Part shown: in pieces, positions 1-8,662 of the stretch | How positions within the stretch are numbered: the first letter of the stretch is position 1 | Layout: the number at the start of each line of letters is the position of its first letter | Origin: Fontisphaera persica | Lineage (GTDB): Bacteria > Verrucomicrobiota > Verrucomicrobiia > Limisphaerales > Fontisphaeraceae | DNA length: 64,000 nt | Assembly: GCF_024832785.1 (NCBI RefSeq) | Contig: NZ_CP116615.1 | Coordinates: forward strand, 744,001-808,000 | Direction of reading: 5' to 3' | Made by a program: the position numbers and the translations under genes | Notes under the pieces: generated by a model | Told to the model about the DNA's origin: nothing | Databases searched by the model: none | Seen by the model: the letters and a program-made list of their open reading frames with translations, nothing else

Positions 1-461
1 CGTAATTCGACCACCTTCAAATTGTGGCGGACGACTTTGTCTTTCGGTTGATTGACGAGGTAAATACGGTAGGACTCGCGGCTTTGCTCCCAAAGCTGCA
101 GCGTGGTTTGCGGGTCCGTCTGTTCCAGCGGCTCGCCCCGGCGAAAAGACACATTGCCAATTTGCACCCACACCCGGTCCCGCAATTTGGGAGGCAAATC
201 ACGCGTGGCCAATTCCTGCCAAAGCTGGTCGGCGCGGTCATAGTCTTTGGCTGCATAAGCCGCCACCGCTTCGTTGTATTGCAGCCACGGATCCGTCGGC
301 CGCTGGCTGCGCAGCTCGCGCAGGACGGCGGCGGCCTGTTCGGGCTGGTTTTCCTTGAGGGCACGGCGGGCGGTACCCAGGTCAGGCGCAGCGGCCTGGG
401 CCGATGAAATCCATAAACCGCCCAGAACCAATCCCGTTCCGATGATGGTGCGCGCGTTCAT
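1..461 (-). CDS. TPR-type protein of a Bat operon (partial, 3' end off window)
   Basis: An ATG at 461 opens a frame that runs off the left edge; 153 codons are visible. The first ~25 residues are a signal peptide (hydrophobic stretch ending ISSAQAAA). The rest is helical tetratricopeptide-like sequence rich in Ala, Leu and Gln, for example LRSQRPTDPWLQYNEAVAAY followed by AKDYDRADQLWQELA. It is the last visible gene of a minus-strand series MoxR, DUF58, DUF4381-like, VWA, VWA, TPR, which matches the order of Bat (aerotolerance-type) operons, where the TPR gene is called batC or batE. It starts 12 bp after the VWA gene ends, so it is probably co-transcribed. The periplasmic scaffold role is inferred from the family; the exact Bat letter cannot be assigned from a fragment. 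Confidence 0.75.
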   Translation of the reverse strand, partial: MNARTIIGTGLVLGGLWISSAQAAAPDLGTARRALKENQPEQAAAVLRELRSQRPTDPWLQYNEAVAAYAAKDYDRADQLWQELATRDLPPKLRDRVWVQIGNVSFRRGEPLEQTDPQTTLQLWEQSRESYRIYLVNQPKDKVVRHNLKVVEL

Positions 462-472
462 GTGAGACAGAC

Positions 473-1498
473 TTAAGTTACCCGGCGCCGTTCATTTAGC
501 AACCCTTCAATCATCAGCAACAGAATGCCCAGCGCCAGCGGGATTTGATAAACCTCCTGAGGGTCCGTGGATTTGCGGACATGCGTGCCCTTGGGCAATC
601 GCTTGATGTGTTGTTCGTAAAGCCCCAACAACGCCTTGCCGCGTTCATCCTCCAACCGGGCATACGCTCCCTTGCCCGCCGCGGCCACTTGTTGCAACAC
701 GCGCTCATTCATCCGGGACACGACTTCGCGGCCAAATTCATTTTTGGCAAACTTGACGGGCTGACCCCACGTGCGTTCGGGAAGGCGTGCCCCCGCCGCG
801 CTGCCCACGCCGAGCGTAAAGACGGCCACCTTCTGTTGCGCGGCCTTGCGCGCCGCCAGAATGGCATCGCCTTGCAGCTCCTCCCCATCCGAAACCACCA
901 GAATGGCCTTGCCGGCCTCCTGTTTGGCTTCAAACGATTTAAGCGCCAGCTCAATGGCCGCCGCAATATCCGTTCCGGGTTTGGAAACGGAAGTGGTGGA
1001 CAAGGCCAGCAGTGAGCGCTCAATGGCGCCATGATCCTGGGAAATCGGCGAAATCAAAAAGGCCTCCCCCGCAAAAGCAATGAGTCCCACCCGGTCGCCC
1101 GACGGCTGGCGCAACAATTGCGTCAACGCGCGTTTGGCAGCCGTGAGGCGGTTGGTGCCGGCGGCATCTTCCGCCAGCATGCTGCGGGAAATGTCCAGGG
1201 CAATGAAATAATCAATCCCCGGCAGCTCCACGCGCACCTCGCGGTTGCCCAGCATGGGACGAGCCAGGGCGATAATCAGCAGGGTCAGGCCCCCCAATAG
1301 AAAAACCAGCTTTTGCCGGCGGCGGGTGTAGTTCACCGCCTGGAGCAGGGCCTGCTGCAGCCGCGGCGCCACCACTCGATTCAACAAGGCGCGGCGGCGC
1401 CCGGCGGCCCAGCGCCACAGCCAGATGGCGCCGGGGATGACCACCGGAATCAACAGCAGCCACCACGGCTCGGCAAATCTCAAGGTAGTTTCCGCCAT
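473..1498 (-). CDS. VWA domain membrane protein, BatB/BatA-like
   Basis: 341 aa. Membrane segments are visible at about 12-32 and 64-80, with another at the C-terminus (about 318-334). Between them lies a von Willebrand factor A domain whose MIDAS motif reads DISRS at 102-106 (DxSxS, intact), followed by conserved GLIAFAG and VVSDGEE stretches. The topology matches BatA/BatB proteins, which hold a metal-binding VWA domain against the periplasmic face of the inner membrane. Its start overlaps the end of the upstream VWA gene by 19 bp, so the two are translationally linked. The molecular function of Bat VWA pairs is not firmly known; a scaffold worked on by the MoxR ATPase is the usual model. 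Confidence 0.85.
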   Translation of the reverse strand: MAETTLRFAEPWWLLLIPVVIPGAIWLWRWAAGRRRALLNRVVAPRLQQALLQAVNYTRRRQKLVFLLGGLTLLIIALARPMLGNREVRVELPGIDYFIALDISRSMLAEDAAGTNRLTAAKRALTQLLRQPSGDRVGLIAFAGEAFLISPISQDHGAIERSLLALSTTSVSKPGTDIAAAIELALKSFEAKQEAGKAILVVSDGEELQGDAILAARKAAQQKVAVFTLGVGSAAGARLPERTWGQPVKFAKNEFGREVVSRMNERVLQQVAAAGKGAYARLEDERGKALLGLYEQHIKRLPKGTHVRKSTDPQEVYQIPLALGILLLMIEGLLNERRRVT

Positions 1499-2451
1499 AC
1501 CGTATGAGCGAGTAATAATTCGAGCAACAACAGGGCGAGGGCGGCGGCCACCAGCCAGGGCGCCAGCTCGCGATACACCCGCTGCTGGCCCTCTTTGAAG
1601 CTGGCTTTCTCCAGCAGGTCAATTTGCTGATACACACTGCGCAGCCCCGTGAAGTCAGCCACCTGAAACACCTGTCCGCCCGTCAATTTGGCCATCTGCG
1701 CCATCTCGTTGCGCGACAGATTCACCGTGGCCATTTCCTTGAAGTCAATGATTTGAATCACATGCACCCGCACCCCCAGCGGCGCAATGGCGCGGGCCAC
1801 CTCCTCGGGCCGGGGGCCTTGATTTACCTGCTCGGCATCACTTACCAGAATAATCACCTTGGTCTGGTTGGTGGCTGGCAACAAATGTTCCGTGGCAATC
1901 AGCACGCCGGAACCGGGGGCGGTGCCGCGCCCGTTTTTCTCCGTGGCGATGCGTTGAATGAGATAGTCATGGTCCAGCGTGAGCGGGCTGACCAGAAAAG
2001 CTTCCGCGTCAAACCGTACCAGCCCCAGCCGGTCCTTGGGGCGGGCGCGCATGAATTCGCTGATGACTTTGATGAGCGCCTGGGCGCGCGTCACTTTGCG
2101 CCCCTCCATGGTGAAGTCGCGTTTGTTCATGGTGCTGGAAAAATCCAGCACCAGCATGATATTGATGCCCTTGGCCTCCACATCTTTCATGCCTTTCTCC
2201 ACCTGCGGCCGCGCCAGCGCCAGCAACAGCAGCGCCAGCGCCAGCAACCTGAACCACCACAGCCAGCGTCCATGCCGGAAGCGGGTGCGTTGGGCGGCCG
2301 GCTTCAACAGGTCACCCGTGGAAAAAGGCACGGCGGCCACGGGCGCCCAGCGCCCCCGCAGCCAGGCCCACAGGGGCAGCAACAGCAACAGCGGCAGCAG
2401 CCACCAGGATTCAAACCGGAAGGTTTCAAACCACGGTTGCAGCTCTTTCAT
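1480..2451 (-). CDS. VWA domain membrane protein, BatA-like
   Basis: 323 aa. Residues 17-32 and 64-80 are hydrophobic segments flanking arginine-rich linkers, and a C-terminal segment (about 296-315) is a third. The VWA domain carries the MIDAS sequence DFSST (103-107) plus the later GLVRFDAEAFLVSPLTLD and IILVSDAEQ strands. The start overlaps the stop of the preceding gene by 4 bp (ATGA), and its own end overlaps the next VWA gene, so the whole set reads as one transcript. It pairs with the neighbouring 341-aa VWA protein as Bat operons usually do. Which is BatA and which BatB is a guess from order. Confidence 0.85.
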   Translation of the reverse strand: MKELQPWFETFRFESWWLLPLLLLLPLWAWLRGRWAPVAAVPFSTGDLLKPAAQRTRFRHGRWLWWFRLLALALLLLALARPQVEKGMKDVEAKGINIMLVLDFSSTMNKRDFTMEGRKVTRAQALIKVISEFMRARPKDRLGLVRFDAEAFLVSPLTLDHDYLIQRIATEKNGRGTAPGSGVLIATEHLLPATNQTKVIILVSDAEQVNQGPRPEEVARAIAPLGVRVHVIQIIDFKEMATVNLSRNEMAQMAKLTGGQVFQVADFTGLRSVYQQIDLLEKASFKEGQQRVYRELAPWLVAAALALLLLELLLAHTVWRKLP

Positions 2452-3023
2452 GCGCGCACCTCCTTGCCGGGGGCTGGCGCGGCGGCGGCTCGGGCGGCCT
2501 GCTGCTCAGCGGGGGTCAATGGTTTGAATTGCGTTTCCGTCACAAAAATCACGGCGGCCTGGTGCAGCATTTCCAGCTCGTCCACCTCGGCGGTGCCGCG
2601 GGCAAACTTGAGGAAATCACAGCACTTCAGGAAGTGCCCCAGCTTTTCCTGGTGCGCCGGCGCCAGCTCGGGGGCATGGCGGGCCTCCGCCAGAAATTCC
2701 TCGGTGGAACGCCGCGGGGCATGAATGTTGAAGCGGCGCTCAATATACCGGCGGACAATGCCGGAAACGCAGATGGCATAAGGCCGCGAGTTTTCGCGGG
2801 AAAGTTGCCGATGCGCCTTTTCCAGCTCGCTCAAGGCATCCTCCAGGGCCTGCTGGGCGGCCGCCTCAGGCGTAACCTCCAGCCGCAGTTGGCGCCGCCG
2901 CCGCCAGACCAGGTAAGCGAGCAAGACTGCCGCCAAAGCCCCCATGACCACCTGCAGCCAGACCGGCCAAGGGCCGGATGGCTCCAGCAGTTGCAGGTCA
3001 TCAATGATGTTGGTGTAGGTCAT
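2448..3023 (-). CDS. DUF4381-like single-pass membrane protein
   Basis: 191 aa. The N-terminus is short and extracytoplasmic, a membrane segment lies at about 23-40 (VVMGALAAVLLAYLVW), and an arginine-rich stop (RRRRQ) follows. The rest is helical and cytoplasmic, with a region around HAPRRSTEEFLAEARH that resembles DUF4381 proteins found between DUF58 and VWA genes in MoxR-type operons. It shares a 4-bp ATGA overlap with the downstream VWA gene and lies 70 bp after the DUF58 gene. No catalytic motif is visible. The family name comes from pattern and context, not from a search. Confidence 0.6.
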   Translation of the reverse strand: MTYTNIIDDLQLLEPSGPWPVWLQVVMGALAAVLLAYLVWRRRRQLRLEVTPEAAAQQALEDALSELEKAHRQLSRENSRPYAICVSGIVRRYIERRFNIHAPRRSTEEFLAEARHAPELAPAHQEKLGHFLKCCDFLKFARGTAEVDELEMLHQAAVIFVTETQFKPLTPAEQQAARAAAAPAPGKEVRA

Positions 3024-3093
3024 GCCAGCCCAAAAGTCTCCTCAGACCGGCGCGCCGGCCCACGGCAACTCCAATGATGCGCCTGGGTTTTCA

Positions 3094-3975
3094 TCAGGGA
3101 TGCATGCGATGGTAACGGGTGTGGAAAAAGCGCGTCAGCGACCGCAAATAGGGGCGGTCTGTCTCGACTTCAATGGCATCCAGCCCGGCGCGCCGCAAGT
3201 GCTCGCGAGTGCGCTCGCGCAGTCGCAGCGCGTTCTGGGCAAACCCGGCGCGGGTCTCCGGGTCCGCGGTGTTCATTTCCACCACTTCCCCCGTTTCGGC
3301 ATCCTCAAAGACCACCCACCCAATGTCGGGCAGCTCCCGCTCCACCGGGTCCATGATGGGGACGGCAATTAAATCGTGTTTGCGCCCCACCACCTTCAAG
3401 GCGCGCTCGTAATCCTGATCCATGAAATCGGAGATCAGGAAAATGACCGCCTTGCGCGAGTGGGCATGAAAAACCCGGTTGAGCGCGGCAGCAATATTGG
3501 TGCGCGCGCTTTTGGGTTGATAGGTGAGGATGAGATCAATCATGGCCAGCACATGCTGGCGGCCTTTGCGCGGGCTGAGGTACCGCTCCGTGCGGTCCGT
3601 GAACAAGAGCAGCCCCACCTTGTCATTGTTCAGAATGGCGCTGAAGGCCAGCACGGCGGCCAGCTCGGCAGCGGTTTCCCGCTTGCTCTGATGCGTGGAG
3701 CCCAGATTGCCGCTGGCGCTCACATCCACCACCAGCAACACCGTCAGCTCGCGTTCCTCAATGTATTTTTTGATATGCACCACCCCCGTGCGCGCCGTCA
3801 CATTCCAGTCAATGCGGCGTACCTCATCGCCGGCCTCATAGGGGCGGACTTCGTCAAAGTCCATGCCGCGGCCTTTGAAGACCGACCGGTACTGCCCCGC
3901 CATGAGGTTTTCCACCAACAGGGTGGTGCGCAATTCAATGCGGCGGATTTTGCGCAGCCATTCGCGCGGAATCAT
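3094..3975 (-). CDS. DUF58 domain-containing protein
   Basis: 293 aa, cytoplasmic, no membrane segment. The family signature is clear at residues 36-63: GRGMDFDEVRPYEAGD followed by EVRRIDWNVTART. After it comes a VWA-like fold with LLVVDVSASGN and the later FLISDFMD. DUF58 proteins almost always sit directly after a MoxR ATPase and are thought to be its partner. Here the start codon overlaps the moxR stop by 4 bp (ATGA), which supports tight co-expression. Length is normal for the family. The biochemical role is not established. Confidence 0.9.
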   Translation of the reverse strand: MIPREWLRKIRRIELRTTLLVENLMAGQYRSVFKGRGMDFDEVRPYEAGDEVRRIDWNVTARTGVVHIKKYIEERELTVLLVVDVSASGNLGSTHQSKRETAAELAAVLAFSAILNNDKVGLLLFTDRTERYLSPRKGRQHVLAMIDLILTYQPKSARTNIAAALNRVFHAHSRKAVIFLISDFMDQDYERALKVVGRKHDLIAVPIMDPVERELPDIGWVVFEDAETGEVVEMNTADPETRAGFAQNALRLRERTREHLRRAGLDAIEVETDRPYLRSLTRFFHTRYHRMHP

Positions 3976-4961
3976 GGCACGGGGATGTTGTCCAGCAGAT
4001 GCTGCACAATATGCTCGCTGGTGACTTCATCGGCTTCCGCCTCGAAGGTGGTGATGACCCGGTGACGCAACACGTCCATGGCAATGGACTTCACATCCTG
4101 CGGCGTCACGTATCCGCGGCCATTGAGAAACGCCACCGCGCGCGCCGCCAGGTTCAAATAAATGGTGGCGCGCGGCGAGCCGCCAAAACGAATCTTGCCC
4201 GCCAGCGGCGGGGCAAATTTGGCCGGCTGGCGCGTCGCGAACACCAGGCGGATGATGTATTCGGTGATCTGATCGTCCACGTGGATTTGATCCACCAGCT
4301 TGCGCATCTCCAGGATTTTCTCCGGCTCAATCACCGGGGCCAGCGGCGGCAGGCGGTAGGTTTTGGCCGCCAGATGCATGATTTTCTTTTCCTCCTCCTC
4401 GTTGGGATAGGTGACCACCACCTTGAGCATGAAGCGGTCCACCTGCGCTTCCGGCAGGGCATACGTGCCTTCCTGCTCAATCGGGTTTTGCGTGGCCATC
4501 ACCAGGAAGGGCGAGGGCAGGGGATGGGAGGTCTCCCCAATGGTCACCTGCCGCTCCTGCATGGCCTCAAGCAGGGCGCTCTGCACTTTGGCCGGGGCGC
4601 GATTGATTTCGTCGGCCAGGACGAAGTTGGCAAAGATGGGGCCTTTCTTGGTGATGTACGTGCCGTCTTTGGGCACGTAAATCAGGTTGCCAATCAAGTC
4701 GCTGGGCAGCAAATCCGGCGTGAATTGAATGCGCTGAAATTGTCCATGAATGCACTGCGCCAGGGCGGTGATGGCCGCGGTCTTGGCCAGCCCCGGCACG
4801 CCTTCCAGGAGGATGTGCCCGTTGGCCAGCAGACCCACCAGCATGCGGTCAATCATGTGCTGTTGGCCGATGATGACCTTGGCCACTTCCCGCCGGATGC
4901 CCTCAATCAACGGATGCATCCCCTGAATGATTTGATTCAAGTCTTCAATTTCAGACTTCAT
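3972..4961 (-). CDS. MoxR-family AAA+ ATPase
   Basis: 329 aa. The Walker A motif GVPGLAKT spans 54-61 and Walker B lies within LADEIN (115-120). They are followed by the family's NRAPAKVQSALLEAMQE stretch and the sensor-1 MATQNPIEQEG. This is a standard MoxR chaperone-like ATPase, thought to remodel or insert cofactors into VWA-protein complexes. It is the first gene of the minus-strand Bat-type operon, so the promoter should lie in 4962-5140. That stretch is about 180 bp without any gene and I see no clear promoter boxes in it. The assignment to the family is secure; the client protein is unknown. Confidence 0.93.
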   Translation of the reverse strand: MKSEIEDLNQIIQGMHPLIEGIRREVAKVIIGQQHMIDRMLVGLLANGHILLEGVPGLAKTAAITALAQCIHGQFQRIQFTPDLLPSDLIGNLIYVPKDGTYITKKGPIFANFVLADEINRAPAKVQSALLEAMQERQVTIGETSHPLPSPFLVMATQNPIEQEGTYALPEAQVDRFMLKVVVTYPNEEEEKKIMHLAAKTYRLPPLAPVIEPEKILEMRKLVDQIHVDDQITEYIIRLVFATRQPAKFAPPLAGKIRFGGSPRATIYLNLAARAVAFLNGRGYVTPQDVKSIAMDVLRHRVITTFEAEADEVTSEHIVQHLLDNIPVP

Positions 4962-5141
4962 AATATCTTAGATTAATCCCGTCTGCCGCTGTCATGCCAA
5001 TACCCCACGCCTCATGAGCGTGGTCCGCGCGGGGGACAAACTGGCGGACAGTTCACCACCCTCCGGCTTTATTGTAAAGCAACGGTTTAGTGACGAGGCA
5101 GATGCAACTTGGACTACCTGGAAGCCTGGATTATTCAAAGA

Positions 5142-5177
5142 AAAACCGCACACCTGGAGGACATGGTGTGCGGTTTT
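5142..5177 (-). terminator. Intrinsic terminator for the gene at 5209-5907
   Basis: A perfect 13-bp inverted repeat (AAAACCGCACACC with GGTGTGCGGTTTT) and a 10-nt loop sits 32 bp past the stop of the minus-strand gene. Read on the minus strand it ends in a run of five T. It separates this gene from the Bat operon. Confidence 0.85.
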
Positions 5178-5208
5178 GCGCAACTGGAAAACCAGCAATA
5201 ATCAAACC

Positions 5209-5907
5209 TCAGGACACACGTACGCGGGGGTGGTGGTGCGCCAAAGCCCAGTTGGCAAAATTGCGCAGCTCCCCCAGACAACGGTGAATCATGCTGGCCA
5301 CCACCGGGCTGGCCATCCGGCGCACCCCGCGCGGCGCATTGGGGTCTCGCAGCGGACTCGAGGCGCATTGCAGCACCTTCTCTTCGGTGACCGATTCCAC
5401 CCGGCGCAGCAGCTCCTCCGTGTCCATCTCATAAATGCCCTTGCACTTCGTAAAACCCAGCACATCCCGCAACACCAGATGCGCCGCAATATCCGACATC
5501 ACCACTTCGGGCGGGCCGCTGTTGGCGTTGGGATTGGTCAGAATGGGGATGCGCATGAGTTTCACCGTGCGGCCGTCCGGAAAATGCTCCGGCTCAAAGG
5601 GGCCGGCAATGATGCGCACCTCCTTCAGGGCTTCACGAATGGCATTTTCCAGTTCGCCCAACTGCCCGGCAAACATGGCCGGCGGGAAGAAATGAATGAC
5701 TCCGGTGGGGTCATAGGGATTGCTCCCGGGGGCCGGGACAAAGAACTCAGCAAATTGCTCGTCCCATGTCACCCCATGCCGGGCAAAGAAAGGATTCAGT
5801 GCGCGCACCGTCAGGTAATCGCACAACGCAAAAAGCTGATGAACATACAGCTTGTCTGCGTCATCAGCGACGGTGACTTTCATTCTCATGGCAAATGTAC
5901 AGTTCAT
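5209..5907 (-). CDS. Hypothetical protein, divergent from a sigma-54 activator
   Basis: 232 aa from the ATG at 5907; ATGs at 5889 and 5985 and a TTG at 5997 are alternatives, and none has a convincing Shine-Dalgarno, so the start is uncertain. The product is soluble, with no signal peptide from the internal starts, and carries recognisable blocks ADDADKLYVHQLFALCDYL, TGVIHFFPPAMFAGQLGELE and MASPVVASMIHRCLGELRNF. I do not recognise the family and see no catalytic motif. It stands alone with its own strong terminator. It is transcribed away from the GAF/sigma-54 activator, and three copies of a 14-bp palindrome lie 155-220 bp upstream, so it is a likely regulated target. Confidence 0.6.
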   Translation of the reverse strand: MNCTFAMRMKVTVADDADKLYVHQLFALCDYLTVRALNPFFARHGVTWDEQFAEFFVPAPGSNPYDPTGVIHFFPPAMFAGQLGELENAIREALKEVRIIAGPFEPEHFPDGRTVKLMRIPILTNPNANSGPPEVVMSDIAAHLVLRDVLGFTKCKGIYEMDTEELLRRVESVTEEKVLQCASSPLRDPNAPRGVRRMASPVVASMIHRCLGELRNFANWALAHHHPRVRVS

Positions 5908-6062
5908 AATGTCAAACTCATTAAACCGTTTCAATCCTGCGCATCGCAACCAATGAAATTGCGACCGCAGCAACCAGTAATGCATGAATGATGCCAAAGG
6001 CTTGATTTTTATAAGTTATTGTATTTGAGTTGCTTATGTAAAAACTGGCCAGACCCAAAAAC

Positions 6063-6124
6063 AACGATAAATCGTTACTAACGATAAATCGTTGATATGT
6101 TTTCTTTTATAACGAAAAATCGTT
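6063..6124. promoter_or_regulatory. Triple palindromic operator in a divergent promoter region
   Basis: AACGATAAATCGTT occurs at 6063-6076 and again at 6080-6093; a third copy with one change (AACGAAAAATCGTT) is at 6111-6124. Each is an inverted repeat of arms AACGAT/ATCGTT around AA, with the third copy degenerate at one arm position. Centres are 17 and 31 bp apart. The cluster lies in an AT-rich gap between two divergent genes and looks like a repressor or activator binding array. The cognate regulator is not identified; it is not the TTGAT-N4-ATCAA FNR/CRP site. Confidence 0.75.
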
Positions 6125-6275
6125 GATGCCGCGCTCATTGTCTGTCATCATCCTCCTCATGCCGGACTATTGCATGCTCTGTCTGCGGCGTTGAGTATCC
6201 CGCCCGATGCGACGGTGAGCAGCATAGACAGAGCGCTGCGATTTAGCCGGGCAGGTGAGCCGGCCATTAAACCTT

Positions 6276-7919
6276 ATGCACACCTTAAAACTCAGCGCGG
6301 ATTACCGCCCCGAATTTGACTCCCTCCGGGAGCGGCTCCTGGAGCTGGCGCAAATTCGCTCGGTGGACCAGTTGATGCGGCGGGTGGTCACTTTGTTGGC
6401 TGAGCGCCCCCATGTGGCATTGGCCCGGATTTGGCTGGTGGATAAGGGGGATCGCTGCGTCCACTGCCGATGGCGGCAGGAATGTCCCAATCCCAGCCGT
6501 TGCCTGCATCTGGTGGCGAGTGCCGGGCGGCCCTACGCGGACCAAACGGATTGGTCGCGCCTGAGTGGAGAGTACCAACGCATCCCGCTGGGCGTAGGCA
6601 AAATTGGCCAAATTGGGGAAACAGGCCGCGCCCTGGTGGTGAAAGATTTGGCGGAAGACGCGGGTTGGCTGGAGCGTCCAGAATGGGCGATTATCGAGGG
6701 CATCCACGGTTTCAACGGCCAGCCGGTGTTGCATCACGACCAAGTGCTGGGGGTCCTGGCGATTTTCACCCGCATCCCCACACCGGAGCTGGGGCCGGCC
6801 TGGCTGCGCATCTTTGCGGACCAGATTGCCGTGGCGCTGGCCAATGCGCGGGCCTTCGAGGAAATCGAGCGGCTGCGGGCACAGTTGGAATTGGAGAACA
6901 CGTACCTGCAGGAGGAGTTGCGCGAAGCGCGGAGTTTCGGCGAGCTGGTGGGCCAGAGTCGTGCTTTGCGGGGGGTGTTGCGGCGCATTGAATTGGTGGC
7001 CCCCACCGAAGCCACCGTGTTGATTTTGGGGGAATCCGGCACCGGGAAGGAATTGGTGGCGCGAGAGATTCACCGGCGGAGCCGCCGGGCGGCGCGTCCC
7101 TTGATTCGCGTCAACTGTGCGGCGGTGCCTCGGGAACTGTTTGAGAGTGAATTTTTTGGCCATGCCCGGGGTGCCTTCACCGGGGCCTTGAAGGACCGGG
7201 CCGGGCGCTTTGAGGCGGCCGATGGCGGCACGCTGCTTTTGGATGAGGTGGGCGAGATTCCGCTGGAGTTGCAGGGCAAGTTTCTGCGGGTGCTGCAGGA
7301 GGGACAATATGAGCGTTTGGGGGAGGACCGCACCCGGACGGTGGATGTGCGCATTCTGGCCGCCACCAATCGCAATTTGGAGGCGGAAGTGGCTGCCGGG
7401 CGGTTTCGGGCGGATTTATTTTACCGGCTGAATGTGTTTCCCATTCACGTGCCGCCGTTGCGGGAGCGACTCGAGGACATCCCGCTGCTGGCGGCTCATT
7501 TTCTGCGGCTGGCCGCGAAACGGTTGGGCGTTGCCGAGCCGCCTTTGAGCGCGGCCGACGTGATGCGGCTGCAGAGTTATGAATGGCCGGGCAACGTGCG
7601 GGAATTGCAAAACGTCATCGAGCGCGCGGTGATTCTGGCCCGTGGAGGGCGAATGCATCTGGATTTGCCTGCAATCGGCACGCAGGAAGAGACCGAGGCC
7701 GTGGCCCCGCCAGCTCCCGCGCCCAGCCTGCGGCCGGGCAAAATCCTGACCGAGGCCCAAATGCGCGAATACGAGCGGGAAAACTTGGTGGCGGCATTGG
7801 AGGCCGCCGGCTGGCGGGTTCATGGGCCGCGCGGGGCGGCGGCCTTGCTGGGAATCAAGCCGACCACCCTGGCTTCCCGGATGCAAAAGCTGGGGCTGCG
7901 TCGTCCGCGGCGAACGTAA
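6276..7919 (+). CDS. Sigma-54-dependent activator with Cys-rich GAF sensor domain
   Basis: 547 aa from the ATG at 6276 (an in-frame GTG at 6255 is possible; neither has a good ribosome site). Domains in order: GAF sensor at about 20-200, coiled linker 200-225, AAA+ domain at 228-460, and a Fis-type helix-turn-helix at about 505-545. The AAA+ part has Walker A GESGTGKE (252-259) and the sigma-54 contact loop GAFTGA (299-304), both intact, so it should activate sigma-54 promoters. The GAF domain contains four cysteines, C61, C64, C70 and C76 (C-x2-C-x5-C-x5-C), suggesting a bound Fe-S cluster or zinc. There is no receiver domain, so it probably senses a ligand or redox state directly. NorR has the same domain order but not this Cys set. 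Confidence 0.9.
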   Translation: MHTLKLSADYRPEFDSLRERLLELAQIRSVDQLMRRVVTLLAERPHVALARIWLVDKGDRCVHCRWRQECPNPSRCLHLVASAGRPYADQTDWSRLSGEYQRIPLGVGKIGQIGETGRALVVKDLAEDAGWLERPEWAIIEGIHGFNGQPVLHHDQVLGVLAIFTRIPTPELGPAWLRIFADQIAVALANARAFEEIERLRAQLELENTYLQEELREARSFGELVGQSRALRGVLRRIELVAPTEATVLILGESGTGKELVAREIHRRSRRAARPLIRVNCAAVPRELFESEFFGHARGAFTGALKDRAGRFEAADGGTLLLDEVGEIPLELQGKFLRVLQEGQYERLGEDRTRTVDVRILAATNRNLEAEVAAGRFRADLFYRLNVFPIHVPPLRERLEDIPLLAAHFLRLAAKRLGVAEPPLSAADVMRLQSYEWPGNVRELQNVIERAVILARGGRMHLDLPAIGTQEETEAVAPPAPAPSLRPGKILTEAQMREYERENLVAALEAAGWRVHGPRGAAALLGIKPTTLASRMQKLGLRRPRRT

Positions 7920-7926
7920 AAATGAA

Positions 7927-7956
7927 AACCGCGATGGCCTTGTCGCCATCGCGGTT
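7927..7956 (-). terminator. Intrinsic terminator for the YceI-like gene
   Basis: A perfect 12-bp stem (AACCGCGATGGC with GCCATCGCGGTT) with a 6-nt loop lies 38 bp beyond the stop of the minus-strand gene. On that strand it is followed by TTTTCATTTTT. On the plus strand no T run follows, so it is a poor terminator for the activator gene. Confidence 0.75.
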
Positions 7957-7993
7957 GCAAGAGCAAATTGCGGAGCCGGAGTTAATCCTCTTG

Positions 7994-8611
7994 CTACTCC
8001 TTCCGCTCCTTGAGCATCCACTCCACCGCCACTTTCACTTCATTGCCCGTTTTGATCAAACCCATGGCCAGCTTGGGTTCCGGCGGCTTGATGCCGAAAT
8101 CGGTCATCTTCAGGTCCACCTTCGGGCTGACGATTTTAATTTTCTCATCATCCACCTTGGTGATGGTCACCGGCAGGTTGACTTTTTTAGTCACCCCCGA
8201 GACTGTCAGGTCGCCCGTGGACTCGCACTCCAGGCCCTTGTCCAGGCTGCCTTTGACAATCTTCAGCTCGGCCAGTTTGTACTCAATGAACTGGTATTGG
8301 TCGGCCTTCATATGCTCCTGCATCACCTCATCCATTTTCTCCTTGCCGCTCTTGAGGGAGCGGACGGTGATTTTGACCGCCACGGCCGCTTTGATGGGGC
8401 CGGCGGCGCCCTTCTGCAGGGCCGCTTTGTCCACATCAAAGTAGCCGGCGATGACGTTGCCCTCGACGGTCCAGTCATGGATGTTGGAAGTGCCATCAAT
8501 GGTGACCTTGCTGCCAGGGGTGCTGGTGAAGCGGGTCAGGGTTTGCGCCGAGACCGTGAGCGCTGCGACCAGAGCCCAGGCGGTAAGCAAGACGGTGTTA
8601 ATACGTTTCAT
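7994..8611 (-). CDS. YceI-like secreted protein
   Basis: 205 aa with a signal peptide (hydrophobic LLTAWALVAALTVSAQ, cleavage likely after residue ~22). The mature part has the YceI pattern: an early VTIDGTSNIHDWTVEG stretch, a central GDLTVSGVTKKVNLPVTI and a late KMTDFGIKPPE. YceI proteins form a lipocalin-like beta barrel that binds isoprenoid or amphiphilic molecules in the periplasm. Here the hydrophobic ligand is unknown. The gene is monocistronic: its own terminator lies downstream and a 51-bp gap separates it from the Gfo/Idh/MocA gene upstream. Confidence 0.85.
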   Translation of the reverse strand: MKRINTVLLTAWALVAALTVSAQTLTRFTSTPGSKVTIDGTSNIHDWTVEGNVIAGYFDVDKAALQKGAAGPIKAAVAVKITVRSLKSGKEKMDEVMQEHMKADQYQFIEYKLAELKIVKGSLDKGLECESTGDLTVSGVTKKVNLPVTITKVDDEKIKIVSPKVDLKMTDFGIKPPEPKLAMGLIKTGNEVKVAVEWMLKERKE

Positions 8612-8662
8612 GGAGTTGTCCTTTCTAGTGGTTTGATTTTAAAGGTTGATTTGAGGTTGGGT

